Below, in pieces: positions 44,678-54,096 of a stretch of 64,000 nucleotides of DNA (the stretch's first letter is position 1; the number at the start of each line of letters is the position of its first letter). Under the pieces are notes generated by a model. That model did no database searches, was not told the origin of the DNA, and saw only the letters and a list, made by a program, of their open reading frames with translations. Made by a program: the position numbers and the translations under genes. The DNA comes from Pyrinomonas sp040289685. Its GTDB lineage: Bacteria > Acidobacteriota > Blastocatellia > Pyrinomonadales > Pyrinomonadaceae. Location of the stretch: NCBI RefSeq assembly GCF_040289685.1, contig NZ_PSLQ01000007.1, positions 1 through 64,000 of the forward strand, in the 5' to 3' direction.

Positions 44678-45769
44678 ATGGAGTTTTGGACTGAATCGTT
44701 AACTGAACTCGACGCCATAGATTTCGCCACGCTCGATCTTTTGCCCTACGGCATCATCGTCGTGGACCGCGAAGGAAAGATCCTCTACTACAACGCGCGC
44801 GAAGAACAGATCGCTGGACGGCGCAAGGAGAGCGTTATCGGGCGGAACTTCTTCACCGAAGTGGCCCCCTGCACGCAAGTGCGCGATTTCTACGGGCGGT
44901 TTCAAGACGCGATGAGCCGTCCCGGTTGGACCGTTAACTTTCAATTCCGTTTCCCGTTCCCCAATAACCCGCGCGAAGTCGAGATCGCGCTCACCAGTTT
45001 CGAGAACAAAGGCGATCGCCTCTGTCTGATCTCGGTCAATGACGTGACGGAACAGAAGGCGCTGCGTGAACGCTTGATTCGCGCCGAACACTTGCGCGAA
45101 CTGGGCGAGGTCGCAGCCGGCGTCGCGCACAACTTCGGCAACCTGCTGATGGTCATTCGCGGCAATGCCGAGGTGATGCTCGAGATGACGGAGGATGAAG
45201 CTTTGCGCCGACGCATCGAAAAGATCATCAAGGCGAGCGACGATGGGGCTAAACTGGTCCAGCGAATACGCGATAGCGCGCGCCACAAACCCGAAGGGAC
45301 CGAGCGCGCCGAGATCGACCTAAACGACGTGATCCGCGATTCGGTCGCGTGGATGGAAGATTACATCTACGAAGCGCGCCGCGAGCGCCGCGCCGTGATC
45401 GAAACGGAGTCGGATCTAGGGTCGAATCTGCCGCGCGTGCGCGCGAGCGCGACCGAGATGCGTGAGGTCTTCGTCAACCTGTTGCGCAACGCCGTCGATG
45501 CCATTCGCGGCGAAGGCCGCATCACGGTAAAAAGTTCGGCGGAAGATGGGCGCGTCGTGGTGGAAGTGAGCGACACCGGCTGCGGGATGAGTCCCGACGT
45601 GATGGCGAAGATCTTCCATCCGCTCTTTACGACCAAAGGCGAACGCGGGACCGGATTGGGCTTGACGACCTGCTACGCCATCGTCCGACGACACGGCGGC
45701 GACATCCGCGTGCGCAGCGAGGAGGGCAAGGGAACGACCTTCACAGTCAGCTTGCCCGCGGCAGAGTAG
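44678..45769 (+). CDS. Histidine kinase with photoactive-yellow-protein-like sensor
   Basis: A 363-residue soluble kinase. The PAS domain (about 15-125) follows photoactive yellow protein closely: YYNAREEQIAGR then IGRNFFTEVAPCTQVRDFYG. Tyr38, Glu42, Arg48 and Cys65 occupy the positions of PYP Tyr42, Glu46, Arg52 and Cys69 with identical spacing; PYP Thr50 is Ala. Cys69 of PYP carries p-coumaric acid. The kinase part has the H-box GVAHNFGNLL, N-box LRNAVDAI, DTGCGM, a phenylalanine box and GTGLGL. ATG 44678 has GAAGGA five bases upstream. No response regulator is adjacent and no chromophore-synthesis genes are in view. Light sensing is inference; homologues might bind another ligand. Confidence 0.88.
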   Translation: MEFWTESLTELDAIDFATLDLLPYGIIVVDREGKILYYNAREEQIAGRRKESVIGRNFFTEVAPCTQVRDFYGRFQDAMSRPGWTVNFQFRFPFPNNPREVEIALTSFENKGDRLCLISVNDVTEQKALRERLIRAEHLRELGEVAAGVAHNFGNLLMVIRGNAEVMLEMTEDEALRRRIEKIIKASDDGAKLVQRIRDSARHKPEGTERAEIDLNDVIRDSVAWMEDYIYEARRERRAVIETESDLGSNLPRVRASATEMREVFVNLLRNAVDAIRGEGRITVKSSAEDGRVVVEVSDTGCGMSPDVMAKIFHPLFTTKGERGTGLGLTTCYAIVRRHGGDIRVRSEEGKGTTFTVSLPAAE

Positions 45770-45873
45770 CAATAGAGCTGCTCTTTGCGCACATTCGGGT
45801 GCTCGGTGTCCGAGCGCATGTCGGCGGCATCCTCGGCCCATCTGGTAGAGAGACTTCAGCCCGTGCGCCAAGG

Positions 45874-45879
45874 TATAAT
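45874..45879 (+). promoter_or_regulatory. Candidate -10 box for mqnC
   Basis: A perfect TATAAT downstream of the kinase gene, with no clear -35. It implies a transcript start near 45886, which would rule out the long N-terminal extension of the mqnC frame. Confidence 0.4.
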
Positions 45880-45934
45880 CGTTTTCCGAACTGAGGGGAT
45901 TGGAAGGAGAAAGAATCCGTTTTTGGAAGAGCTG

Positions 45935-47074
45935 ATGATGGAGATGAGTAAAGATATTCGACCGATCCTTGACCGAGCGTTGGCGGGCGAGCGTTTGACG
46001 GCGGATGATTGCGCGGCGTTGCTCGCCTCGGATGATTTCTTGAGCATCGGGGTTGCCGCCGATCAAATGCGGATGCGTTTGCATCCGGACGGAATCGTCA
46101 CGTACATCATCGACCGCAACATCAACTACACCAACGTCTGCAACGTTGTCTGCACTTTCTGCGCGTTCTACCGTCGCCCCGGAGCGAAGGACGCCTACGT
46201 GCTGTCGCTTGACGAGGTCTGCCGCAAGATCGACGAGACGATCGCTGCAGGCGGGACCGGCATCCTGATGCAGGGCGGACTGCATCCTGATTTCGGCATC
46301 GAGTGGTATGAAGAACTGTTGCGCGAACTCCACGGGCGTTACCCGCAGTTGCAGTTGCATTGTTTCTCGCCGCCGGAGATCCACAACATCCACTTGATTT
46401 CGAAACTGTCTTACGAAGAGGTCCTCGCGCGATTGAAAGGGGCCGGACTGTACAGTTTGCCGGGCGGCGGCGCCGAGATCCTCGATGACGAGGTGCGGCG
46501 ACGGATTTCAACCAAATGCACGACCGCACAGTGGTTGGATGTGATGCGTGCCGCACACCGCGTCGGGTTGCGGTCAACAGCGACCATGATGTTCGGCATT
46601 GGCGACCGTCTTGAGCATCGCGTGCGCCACTTGCAGCGCATCCGCGACCTGCAAGACGAGACGGGCGGTTTTACGGCCTTCATTCCGTGGACCTTTCAGC
46701 GGGAGAACACCGCGCTTGGCCGCCGTATCAAAGAGGAACCGACCGGCGTCGATTACTTGAAGATGCTCGCCGTCTCACGCCTTTTCCTTGACAACATCGA
46801 GAACATTCAAGTTTCGTGGTTGACGCAAGGATTGCGGCTCGGCCAAGTGGCGCTCCGTTTCGGAGCCAACGATATGGGATCGGTGATGATCGAAGAGAAC
46901 GTCATCTCGGCGGCGGGCGCGCATTTTCGGGCTGATGAAGCGACGTTGCGTCGCTTGATCGAAAACGCCGGCTTCACTCCACAGCAACGCGACATCTTGT
47001 ATCGCCACGTGCATCGTCGTCCGGGCGAACCGGCATTACAGAACGAGATGCCGGCGACCACGGTCGCGGGCTGA
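45935..47074 (+). CDS. mqnC: Cyclic dehypoxanthinyl futalosine synthase MqnC
   Basis: A 379-residue radical-SAM enzyme of the futalosine menaquinone pathway, which cyclises dehypoxanthinyl futalosine. The cluster motif CNVVCTFC (Cys69, Cys73, Cys76) is intact, followed by GGTGILMQGGLHP, HCFSPPEI, SLPGGGAEIL and TATMMFG, all typical. The frame is open upstream to 45785, but ATG 45935 follows GGAAGAG and gives the usual length. It is 165 bases after the PYP-like kinase and may be transcribed from its own promoter. Confidence 0.93.
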   Translation: MMEMSKDIRPILDRALAGERLTADDCAALLASDDFLSIGVAADQMRMRLHPDGIVTYIIDRNINYTNVCNVVCTFCAFYRRPGAKDAYVLSLDEVCRKIDETIAAGGTGILMQGGLHPDFGIEWYEELLRELHGRYPQLQLHCFSPPEIHNIHLISKLSYEEVLARLKGAGLYSLPGGGAEILDDEVRRRISTKCTTAQWLDVMRAAHRVGLRSTATMMFGIGDRLEHRVRHLQRIRDLQDETGGFTAFIPWTFQRENTALGRRIKEEPTGVDYLKMLAVSRLFLDNIENIQVSWLTQGLRLGQVALRFGANDMGSVMIEENVISAAGAHFRADEATLRRLIENAGFTPQQRDILYRHVHRRPGEPALQNEMPATTVAG

Positions 47075-47117
47075 AGACGAAGGCTGCTCATCAGGTGACG
47101 AGCGACCGTTGCGTTCT

Positions 47118-48956
47118 ATGCCGACGGGCGAAAAACAGCAAGAGGCACGCGAGCCAGCCGGGCGCCGCACGCTCTACCGCCGCCGCATCGAGAACCAGAA
47201 CGCCGCGCGCGCTGAATACGACGTCGCTCCGGCGCTTCCGCCGCTTCTCGTCGGGTTCGCGTTGCTACTCATCTTGGTCATCGGCCTTGGCTTCTTCAGC
47301 GTGCGACGACTGGAAGCGGTCGGTCGCACGACGCTTGACCTCGAACGACGACACGCCGCCAAATTGAGCTTCCTCTTGCGATTGCGGACGGCGCTCGCGG
47401 AGCTGAACAATCAGGCGCGCGCGCGCGCTGAAGCTGAAGCGCGGCGCGAGCTGCGTCCACCCTTCGATCTGCCTTTGCGCAATGCGCGCGGCGATGTGCG
47501 CGAGCTGCTCTCGACGCTCGACCGGACGGCGCTCGGTCAAACTCCGCTTGGCGAACGTCTTCGCCAACAGGTAGTGCAATTCATCGAGGTGACCGAAGAT
47601 GCTGAAAGGTTCTCGCTCGAGGGGTTCGAGCGATTTCGCGCCGCGGACACGACGCTCGATCAGATGCTGCGCGACCTCGGACGCGAGCAAGACGACATCC
47701 TCCGGCGAAGCGAAGAACTCGAACGCGAAGCGGCCAGCCGCATCAGGTTGTTAACGTTGCTCGCCTTGCTTACGGGCGCGGTAGTTGCTGCGGGAACGAT
47801 TTGGGAGGTGCAGAGGCGTTTTCGTCAAGCGCGCCAGAGTTTGCGCGAGGTTGAGCGGCAGCGCCGCTTGAGCGCGCAAATCCTCGAAGGCATGGTGAGC
47901 GCCGTCGCCGTCATCGATACGGAGGAACGCATACGAAGCGCCAACGCAGCTTTCTTCCGTATCTTCCAGAAAGCGCGCGTCGGCTCCTCCATCAGCGAGC
48001 CGATCGCCTCCTCGGAGGCGATGCGCATGCTTGAAGCGGCAGCGCGGTGCAACCCGACGCAAGCGACTTACTGCGGACGTTGGTTGATTCATGCCGAAAG
48101 CAACGGCGACGCACAGACCTTCGACGTTTACGCTTCGCCGCTCGAAATAGACGGCGAGCGCGCCTCTTTGATCACCATGGTGGACGTGACCGAAGCGGCT
48201 GAGGCGGAAGCCGAATTGCGCCGCACCGAAGCGCTCGCCGCCGTCGGACAGGCTACGGCGCAAGTCGCGCACGAGATCAAGAATCCGCTCGGCAGCATAC
48301 GTTTGGGCGTGACGTTGCTCCGCGACATGACGACGGATGAGAAAGCGCTTTCGACCATTGCGCTCGTCGAGCGCGGCATCGAACACTTGAACAAGATCAC
48401 GCTCGATGTCACGCAGTACTCGCGGCACAAACCGCTTTCGCTCTCCGAGGTCGATCTCGCTCAGTTGCTCGAGGAAAGTCTCGCGCTCGTTAGCGATCGC
48501 ATCGCCGAAAAGAACGCGCGCATCGAACGCCGGTACGCAGAACAGCCGATCAGCGGTTTGTGGGACGCCGATCAGTTGCAAGAGGTCTTCGTCAATCTAT
48601 TGGCCAACGCGCTCGACGCGAGCGACGAAGGCGGCGCTCTCATCATCGAGACGCGATGCTTGCGCGACGGCACCTCGTCGCCCGGTTGGGCTAGCATTTC
48701 GATTCGGGATTTCGGCTGTGGCATGGATGAGGCGACGCGCGCGCGCATCTTCGAACCGTTCTTCACGACTAAAAAGCGCGGTACAGGCCTAGGTCTCGCC
48801 ATCGTCAAGCGCATCGTCGAGCAGCACGGCGGCAAGATCGAGGTCGAAAGCGAAGCGGGCAAGGGAACGCGCTTCATCATTCACTTGCCTTTGGTCGCCC
48901 CGTCTAACGTTGCAAGCGGCAACCGCAAGCGCGCCGCACAGAGCGCGGGCCGGTAG
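47118..48956 (+). CDS. Membrane-bound PAS histidine kinase
   Basis: A 612-residue sensor kinase. It has two membrane helices (about 43-62 and 212-232) around a helical periplasmic domain of about 150 residues, probably a four-helix bundle. A PAS domain follows (about 258-370: AVIDTEERIRSANAAFF). The HisKA box is AQVAHEIKNPLGSI; the ATPase has LANALDASD, DFGCGM, FEPFFTTK and GTGLGLAI. The C-terminal tail is basic. The frame is open to a TTG at 47109, but ATG 47118 is preferred. It is 43 bases after mqnC; no response regulator is adjacent. Confidence 0.9.
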   Translation: MPTGEKQQEAREPAGRRTLYRRRIENQNAARAEYDVAPALPPLLVGFALLLILVIGLGFFSVRRLEAVGRTTLDLERRHAAKLSFLLRLRTALAELNNQARARAEAEARRELRPPFDLPLRNARGDVRELLSTLDRTALGQTPLGERLRQQVVQFIEVTEDAERFSLEGFERFRAADTTLDQMLRDLGREQDDILRRSEELEREAASRIRLLTLLALLTGAVVAAGTIWEVQRRFRQARQSLREVERQRRLSAQILEGMVSAVAVIDTEERIRSANAAFFRIFQKARVGSSISEPIASSEAMRMLEAAARCNPTQATYCGRWLIHAESNGDAQTFDVYASPLEIDGERASLITMVDVTEAAEAEAELRRTEALAAVGQATAQVAHEIKNPLGSIRLGVTLLRDMTTDEKALSTIALVERGIEHLNKITLDVTQYSRHKPLSLSEVDLAQLLEESLALVSDRIAEKNARIERRYAEQPISGLWDADQLQEVFVNLLANALDASDEGGALIIETRCLRDGTSSPGWASISIRDFGCGMDEATRARIFEPFFTTKKRGTGLGLAIVKRIVEQHGGKIEVESEAGKGTRFIIHLPLVAPSNVASGNRKRAAQSAGR

Positions 48957-49049
48957 CGGAAATGGGACTTGAAGCTCGTCGAGCGGTGTGCTGCTATGAG
49001 CATAGCTAGGCGTGCCCATTGCTGTCGAGCGATGTGATCCCAGAGCCTT

Positions 49050-51023
49050 TCACGGCTCTGCGGAGAGGAGCACCTCTGCGTGCTCCGCCGCGATGCGTAG
49101 CAGTTCGGCCACGCTCCAAGCTTGTGCGATGGCGCCGCGCGGTGCGTGCGGCGCGTCGCCATCGAAGATCTCCGATACCTGACCGATGCCGGCTTCGCGC
49201 AAGTGTTCGTTGAAGCCGCGCAACAGACGGCGAACCGCTGCTCGTGTTGTCGGCGAAGAGCCGTACACCTTGAGGTAAGCCGTCACAAATGGTCCCATCA
49301 ACCACGCCCACACCGTGCCTTGGTGATAGGCTCCGTCGCGTTCGACCGGTCCACCGACGTAGCTCCCGCGGTATCGCGGGTCACGCGGGCTGAGCGTGCG
49401 CAGTCCGCGTGGTGTCAGAAGTTCTCGTTCGACGACGGCCACCACTTTGCGCGCTCGTTCGAGATCGAGCATCGAGTGGTGAAGGCTCACGGCGAAGATT
49501 TGATTGGGGCGAACGGACGGGTCGCGCTCCATTACGTTGACAACATCGAACAAGCATTCCGTCTCCGCGTTCCAAAAGAGGAGGTTGAAGCTACGACGCG
49601 CGCCGTCGGCGAGCCGCAGAAGATAGCGCGCGCGCGCTTTGTCACCGAACCGGTGGGCGAAAGCGGCCATCGTTTGAAGCGCATTGTACCAAAGGGCTTG
49701 GATCTCGACCGGCTTGCCATGACGCGGCGTTACGATCCAATCGCCTACCTTGGCGTCCATCCACGTCAGTTGCGTTTCGGGCGTGCCAGCCATGAGCAGA
49801 TGGTCGTCGTCCATGCGTATGCAGTAGCGCGTGCCGCGCACGTGCCAATCGATGATTTCGTTCAGCACGTCGTATAGCTCGGCGCGCACGAACGCCTCAT
49901 CTTGCGCACTGACCACGTAGGAGCGAACGGCCTCGAAGAACCAGAGCGTCGCGTCCACGGTGTTGTACTCAGGCACCTCGCCTTCATCGGGAAAGCGGTT
50001 GGGGATCATGCCGCCGTCGACACAGCGCGCGAATTCGCGCAGGATATCGCGCGCCGCGTCGAAACGGCGCGTCGCATGCGCAAGGCCGGGAAGCGAGATC
50101 ATGGTGTCGCGTCCCCAATCGCTGAACCAGTGGTAGCCGGCGATGACGGTTTTGCCCGTGCCGCGGGCGACGATGAACTGGTCCGCCGCCGCGGTTAGCT
50201 GCTCGACCAAAGGATCGCGCATCGGAGCGCCTGCCAAGATCTTCATTCGCCGCGCGATCTCCGCGGCGCGCAACGGTTCCGCCGCGGAGATCGCGCGCTC
50301 CTCGGTGGATACGATGATGCTCGTGCGACGACCAGCTTGTAGCCGAAAGCAGAGGGCAAAGGGACTGAAAAGGTCTTCGACGAAGTCGAGGCCACGTTCT
50401 CTTTCGCGGCGGTAGATGAAGTTCCGATACCAGTAGCTTGCTCGGTCAACCGTCGCCGTGTCGTAAGCGAAGTGCAGCGTCAAAGAGCGACCGCGCAGTG
50501 CCACGCCGCTGGGGGTCTCGCGTAGCTCGAAGATGGCGTTGCTCTCTTCACGCGCAAGGTGATGATGATTGCGAAAAGCGACCAGCGGACGGATGAGCAG
50601 CTCGACTTCGGATGCATTCGATTCCCTTAGTTCGTACTGAACCACCGTGCTGTTTTCGCCGTGCACCATGAAAAGGCTCTTTTCGAACACGACGCCGGCC
50701 GCCTCGTAGGTGAAGACGGGAAAAGGATCGAGGCGAAAACGCGCGAGTTGATGGAAACCTTGCGGATGCACTGCGCCGACGTATTCGTTAGTCGAAAGAT
50801 CGAACGGTACGCCGTCGATGAGCAATCTCTCCTCAAACTTCGATAAGAGCAGGGTGCGCGCCACCGGCGGCTTGGTCGCTGCAATGAGCAGACCGTGATA
50901 ACGGCGCGCGTTGAGTCCCATGAGCGTTGAAGAAGCGTAGCCGCCGAGCCCGTTGGTCTCTAGCCACTCGCGTTCGAGCGCACGATGAAAATCGCGGCAA
51001 ACTTCAGGTCCAAACTCGATCAT
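49050..51023 (-). CDS. Amylo-alpha-1,6-glucosidase (glycogen debranching type)
   Basis: A 657-residue two-domain protein of the archaeal/bacterial GDE family. The N-terminal domain starts EWLETNGLGGYASSTLMG, a hallmark. The C-terminal (alpha/alpha)6 catalytic domain (about 285-645) shows GYHWFSDWGRDTMISLPGL, MIPNRFPDEGEVPEYNTVDA, LTWMDAKVGDWIVTPR and YHQGTVWAWLMGPF. It hydrolyses alpha-1,6 branches in glycogen or maltodextrin in the cytoplasm. It is divergent from rqcH, with about 130 bases between. Confidence 0.93.
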   Translation of the reverse strand: MIEFGPEVCRDFHRALEREWLETNGLGGYASSTLMGLNARRYHGLLIAATKPPVARTLLLSKFEERLLIDGVPFDLSTNEYVGAVHPQGFHQLARFRLDPFPVFTYEAAGVVFEKSLFMVHGENSTVVQYELRESNASEVELLIRPLVAFRNHHHLAREESNAIFELRETPSGVALRGRSLTLHFAYDTATVDRASYWYRNFIYRRERERGLDFVEDLFSPFALCFRLQAGRRTSIIVSTEERAISAAEPLRAAEIARRMKILAGAPMRDPLVEQLTAAADQFIVARGTGKTVIAGYHWFSDWGRDTMISLPGLAHATRRFDAARDILREFARCVDGGMIPNRFPDEGEVPEYNTVDATLWFFEAVRSYVVSAQDEAFVRAELYDVLNEIIDWHVRGTRYCIRMDDDHLLMAGTPETQLTWMDAKVGDWIVTPRHGKPVEIQALWYNALQTMAAFAHRFGDKARARYLLRLADGARRSFNLLFWNAETECLFDVVNVMERDPSVRPNQIFAVSLHHSMLDLERARKVVAVVERELLTPRGLRTLSPRDPRYRGSYVGGPVERDGAYHQGTVWAWLMGPFVTAYLKVYGSSPTTRAAVRRLLRGFNEHLREAGIGQVSEIFDGDAPHAPRGAIAQAWSVAELLRIAAEHAEVLLSAEP

Positions 51024-51110
51024 GCTCTTGCTAACCCCTGATGAAATTCAGATGTGCATCCTCTCTCGATTTCAGCCACTTCTCGCGCGAGACTCCTCAG
51101 CGCTGGCGAT

Positions 51111-51140
51111 TTGTCTGATCGGGCCACCATCGCTTATAAC
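51111..51140 (+). promoter_or_regulatory. Candidate promoter of rqcH (near-leaderless)
   Basis: TTGTCT at 51111-51116, an 18-base spacer, TATAAC at 51135-51140. The ATG at 51152 is 11 bases after the -10, so the leader would be about five bases or fewer. Confidence 0.45.
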
Positions 51141-51151
51141 ATCATTCGAGG

Positions 51152-52579
51152 ATGAATGACGAACTGCTGCAGGAGCTAATCGCCGAGGTTGCGTCCGCGA
51201 TTCAAGGCAAGCGGCTGTTTCGCCTCTTCCAGCTCGCGACAACGGATCTGGCGCTCGATTTCGGGTTGAAGGACGGGCGCTATCTCTTCATCTCGGTTGC
51301 GCCCGTGATGCCGCGCCTCTATTTGATTCGGCGCACTGTGCGCCAACTTGAAAAAGGGGCTGTGCCGCCATCCAACTTTTTGCTCCTGCTGCGCAAATAC
51401 CTCGTTGGGGCGACGCTTCGCGCGATCACCAAAGACCAAAGCGATCGCATCGTGCGCCTTCTCTTCGACAAAAACGGCGAGAGCAAGCGGATGTTGGTCG
51501 CGCAGTTGACCGGGCGTTCAGCCAATCTCTTTCTGCTCGACGAGCAAGGCCGGATCGCGGACGCTCTTCGCGCTCTGCGTGGGAGCGGACAGCAGCCGGG
51601 AGAGCCGTACCTTGCGCCTACCTCGCGCCCAGCGAAGAAGAGTGAGCCTCCGCCCTTCGCGCGCGGCGCGCACGGATCTTTGTCCGAAGCGGCAGACGAT
51701 TACTACCTACGACTGGAGGCTGAACGGCGCTTCGACGAGCGTGTGCGCAACGAGATCGCGCGTTTGGAACGCGAGATCGAGAAGCGTCGGCGATTGCTCG
51801 ATAATCTGCGTGAAGACCGTGCCGCACATGGCGAGGTGGAAGAGCATCGGCGCATCGGCGAGTTGTTGCTCGCCAACCTGACAACAGCGGAAAGGGTTGG
51901 AGAGAAGGTGCGCATCCGCGACTTCTATGCCGATGACGCCCCTTGGATTGAAGTCGAAATCGGCGCGGGGCGGAGCTTGCAGCAGGAGGCCGAGCAGCGC
52001 TTTGCGCGCTACGCGCGCGCCAAGCGCGCCGCGGAGCGGATCGAAAAACGCGTCGAAGAGATTGCGGCGGAATTGCGCGAACTCGAAACGCGCCGCGCTG
52101 TCATTGAGCAGATACGCGCAGCGCGCGACGAGCAAGCCTTGGCCCGGATCTCGCCGTCTGAACCGGTGCGCGCGGCACAACGAAGCGTAAAAAAGGACCA
52201 ACTCCCTGCCGGGATCAAACGATACCGCTCTTCCGAAGGCTACGAAATACTCGTCGGGCGCGGCGCGAGCGAAAACGATCTGTTGACCTTCCGCCTCGCG
52301 CGTCCGCACGACCTATGGTTGCACGCTGCCGATTACCCGGGCGCGCACGTTGTGGTGCGTAACCCGCAGCGCGCTGAGATACCGCAGCGGACGTTGATCG
52401 AAGCGGCACAGTTGGCCGCAGCCTTCAGCCAAGCGCGCGCCGACGGCAAGGTCGCCGTGCATTACGCGTGGCGAAAGCATATCTCAAAGCCGCGCAATGC
52501 GCCGCCTGGAACCGTGACGGTCGCCGGAGCGCGCACGCTGATGGTTGCCCCGCGCGCAGATCTGCCACGCGCAGAGTGA
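51152..52579 (+). CDS. rqcH: NFACT ribosome quality-control protein RqcH/Rqc2-like
   Basis: A 475-residue NFACT-family protein. In bacteria RqcH binds stalled 50S subunits and adds alanine tails that mark the nascent chain for degradation; members were earlier annotated as fibronectin-binding proteins. The NFACT-N domain (about 1-170) has PSNFLLLLRKYLVG. A long charged coiled coil follows (about 180-345), and the NFACT-R domain (about 360-465) has DLWLHAADYPGAHVVVRN and HYAWRKHISKP. It is shorter than the Firmicutes protein of about 570 residues, mainly in the linker. The gene has its own promoter and is divergent from the debranching-enzyme gene. Confidence 0.92.
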   Translation: MNDELLQELIAEVASAIQGKRLFRLFQLATTDLALDFGLKDGRYLFISVAPVMPRLYLIRRTVRQLEKGAVPPSNFLLLLRKYLVGATLRAITKDQSDRIVRLLFDKNGESKRMLVAQLTGRSANLFLLDEQGRIADALRALRGSGQQPGEPYLAPTSRPAKKSEPPPFARGAHGSLSEAADDYYLRLEAERRFDERVRNEIARLEREIEKRRRLLDNLREDRAAHGEVEEHRRIGELLLANLTTAERVGEKVRIRDFYADDAPWIEVEIGAGRSLQQEAEQRFARYARAKRAAERIEKRVEEIAAELRELETRRAVIEQIRAARDEQALARISPSEPVRAAQRSVKKDQLPAGIKRYRSSEGYEILVGRGASENDLLTFRLARPHDLWLHAADYPGAHVVVRNPQRAEIPQRTLIEAAQLAAAFSQARADGKVAVHYAWRKHISKPRNAPPGTVTVAGARTLMVAPRADLPRAE

Positions 52580-52667
52580 CTTCACAAAAGCGGCACAATT
52601 TCGCGAACTTCCGCTGCTAAGCTGCTCTTTGGCTCTTGAACCGAAAGAGGGATCTTCATGACTTGAG

Positions 52668-53855
52668 ATGGAAACGAGGATGGAAATCGAGTTCAGCAAC
52701 CCTGTGGAACGTCTGGCCGCCCAAGCTTTGGATAAGTTGGCTGATCTGATCGTCGGCCCGGCCTCTACGTTGCGCGACGGCACGGAACATCGCGGCGTCG
52801 AATTGCCGCGCGACTTGTATGCGCACAGAGAGGCGCAAACTGAATGGTGGTACTACACCGGTCACGTCGAAACCGAAAACGGGCGACGATTGGGTTTCGA
52901 GTGGGTCTTTTTCAAGCGTCGAACCGATCTCGATCGTTTCGGCGTCGTGCCGTTGCGGTTGATCGCTAATCCGCTCTACCTTGCGCATTTTGCCCTCACG
53001 GACATCACTTGCGGACGCTTTCGCTACGCCCATCGCAAAAGCGCCAACGGCCCGTGGGAACTTCCAGCGGGCGCGAGCGTGCGACGCTACTACCTGCGCT
53101 TAGGCGATTGGACGGCGCGCGAACTTCACGGCTTGCACATCCTACGTGGCACGCTCGATGATCTCACGTTCGAGGTCGCGTTGAAACCGGAAAAGCCGCC
53201 TGTGCTCAACGGACATAACGGCGTCAGCTTCAAAGATCACGGCGAGGCGTCGCGCTATTTCTCGTTCACGCGCATGAGCGCCGAAGGTGAGATCGCTTGG
53301 CGCAGGCGCGTTGAAAGGTTCGCCGGACAAGCGTGGATGGATCGCGAGTTCGGCACGTGGCGCGCGACCGAAAATCAACGCGGGTGGGACTGGTTCAGCC
53401 TACAACTTTCGGATAACACGGAATTGATGGTTTACCATATACGCGACGGCGCCGGACGGCCATCGGCCTTTTCGAGCGGGACGTTTGTTGATGCTGAAGG
53501 ACGGTCAACACACCTGCAACGCGAAGACTTTTCGTTGAAGGTTCTCGGACGGTGGCGTAGCCCTCATACGGGCGCGATCTATCCGAGCGGTTGGCAGATT
53601 CAGGTCCCACGCCTTTCGCTCGATCTCACCGTCCGCCCGCTGCTCGAAGATCAAGAACTAGACACGCGCGGCACGACCATGGTCATCTACTGGGAAGGGG
53701 CGTGTGAAGTCACAGGGCGCCGCGAAGAACAGGTCATTGATGGCCAAGCGTATGTTGAACTGGTCGGCTACGATCGTTCGCACGAGAGCCCCTCTTTCGC
53801 GACCTTTTTGTTCGGCAACGCGCTCGACAGAAGGTGGCGTAGCATCTTCGGATAG
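52668..53855 (+). CDS. AttH/CrtC-family lipocalin-like protein
   Basis: A 395-residue protein of the AttH/carotenoid-1,2-hydratase-like family (two lipocalin-like barrels). It matches at LPRDLYAHREAQTEWWYYTGHVE in the first barrel and GQAWMDREFGT plus GWDWFSLQL in the second. CrtC members hydrate carotenoid end groups; most others are uncharacterised secreted hydrolase-like proteins. Here no signal peptide is visible and no carotenoid genes are near, so the function is open. ATG 52668 and ATG 52680 are both possible starts. It is 89 bases after rqcH. Confidence 0.82.
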   Translation: METRMEIEFSNPVERLAAQALDKLADLIVGPASTLRDGTEHRGVELPRDLYAHREAQTEWWYYTGHVETENGRRLGFEWVFFKRRTDLDRFGVVPLRLIANPLYLAHFALTDITCGRFRYAHRKSANGPWELPAGASVRRYYLRLGDWTARELHGLHILRGTLDDLTFEVALKPEKPPVLNGHNGVSFKDHGEASRYFSFTRMSAEGEIAWRRRVERFAGQAWMDREFGTWRATENQRGWDWFSLQLSDNTELMVYHIRDGAGRPSAFSSGTFVDAEGRSTHLQREDFSLKVLGRWRSPHTGAIYPSGWQIQVPRLSLDLTVRPLLEDQELDTRGTTMVIYWEGACEVTGRREEQVIDGQAYVELVGYDRSHESPSFATFLFGNALDRRWRSIFG

Positions 53856-54000
53856 AAGACGCGCTCGAATAAACTTTCGTTGCGAAGCAGCGTTGGGTTT
53901 GTGATTGACAAGACGCAATCGGCGGATTATTTCTCAAGAGTTGTTGCGGGTCACATCGCGCCGATACTCGATCTGGCGAGAAGCGGGGCGCAGAAGAGCA

Positions 54001-54096
54001 GTGAAAGCATGAAGAACGATCACGGTCGGCCGGAAGAACTTCATCGTCGTGAAAGCATGAAGAACGATCACAGTCGGTCGGAAGAACTTTACCGTC
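54001..54096 (+). repeat. 48-bp tandem duplication spanning the hemL start
   Basis: Two adjacent 48-base copies (54001-54048 and 54049-54096) differ at four positions. Each contains the start context GTGAAAGCATGAAGAACGAT, so hemL has two in-frame ATG codons 16 codons apart, at 54009 and 54057. Confidence 0.9.

Noticed and set aside
45785..45934. N-terminal extension of mqnC
   Set aside because: It spans a TATAAT box and is unlike MqnC; ATG 45935 gives the normal length.
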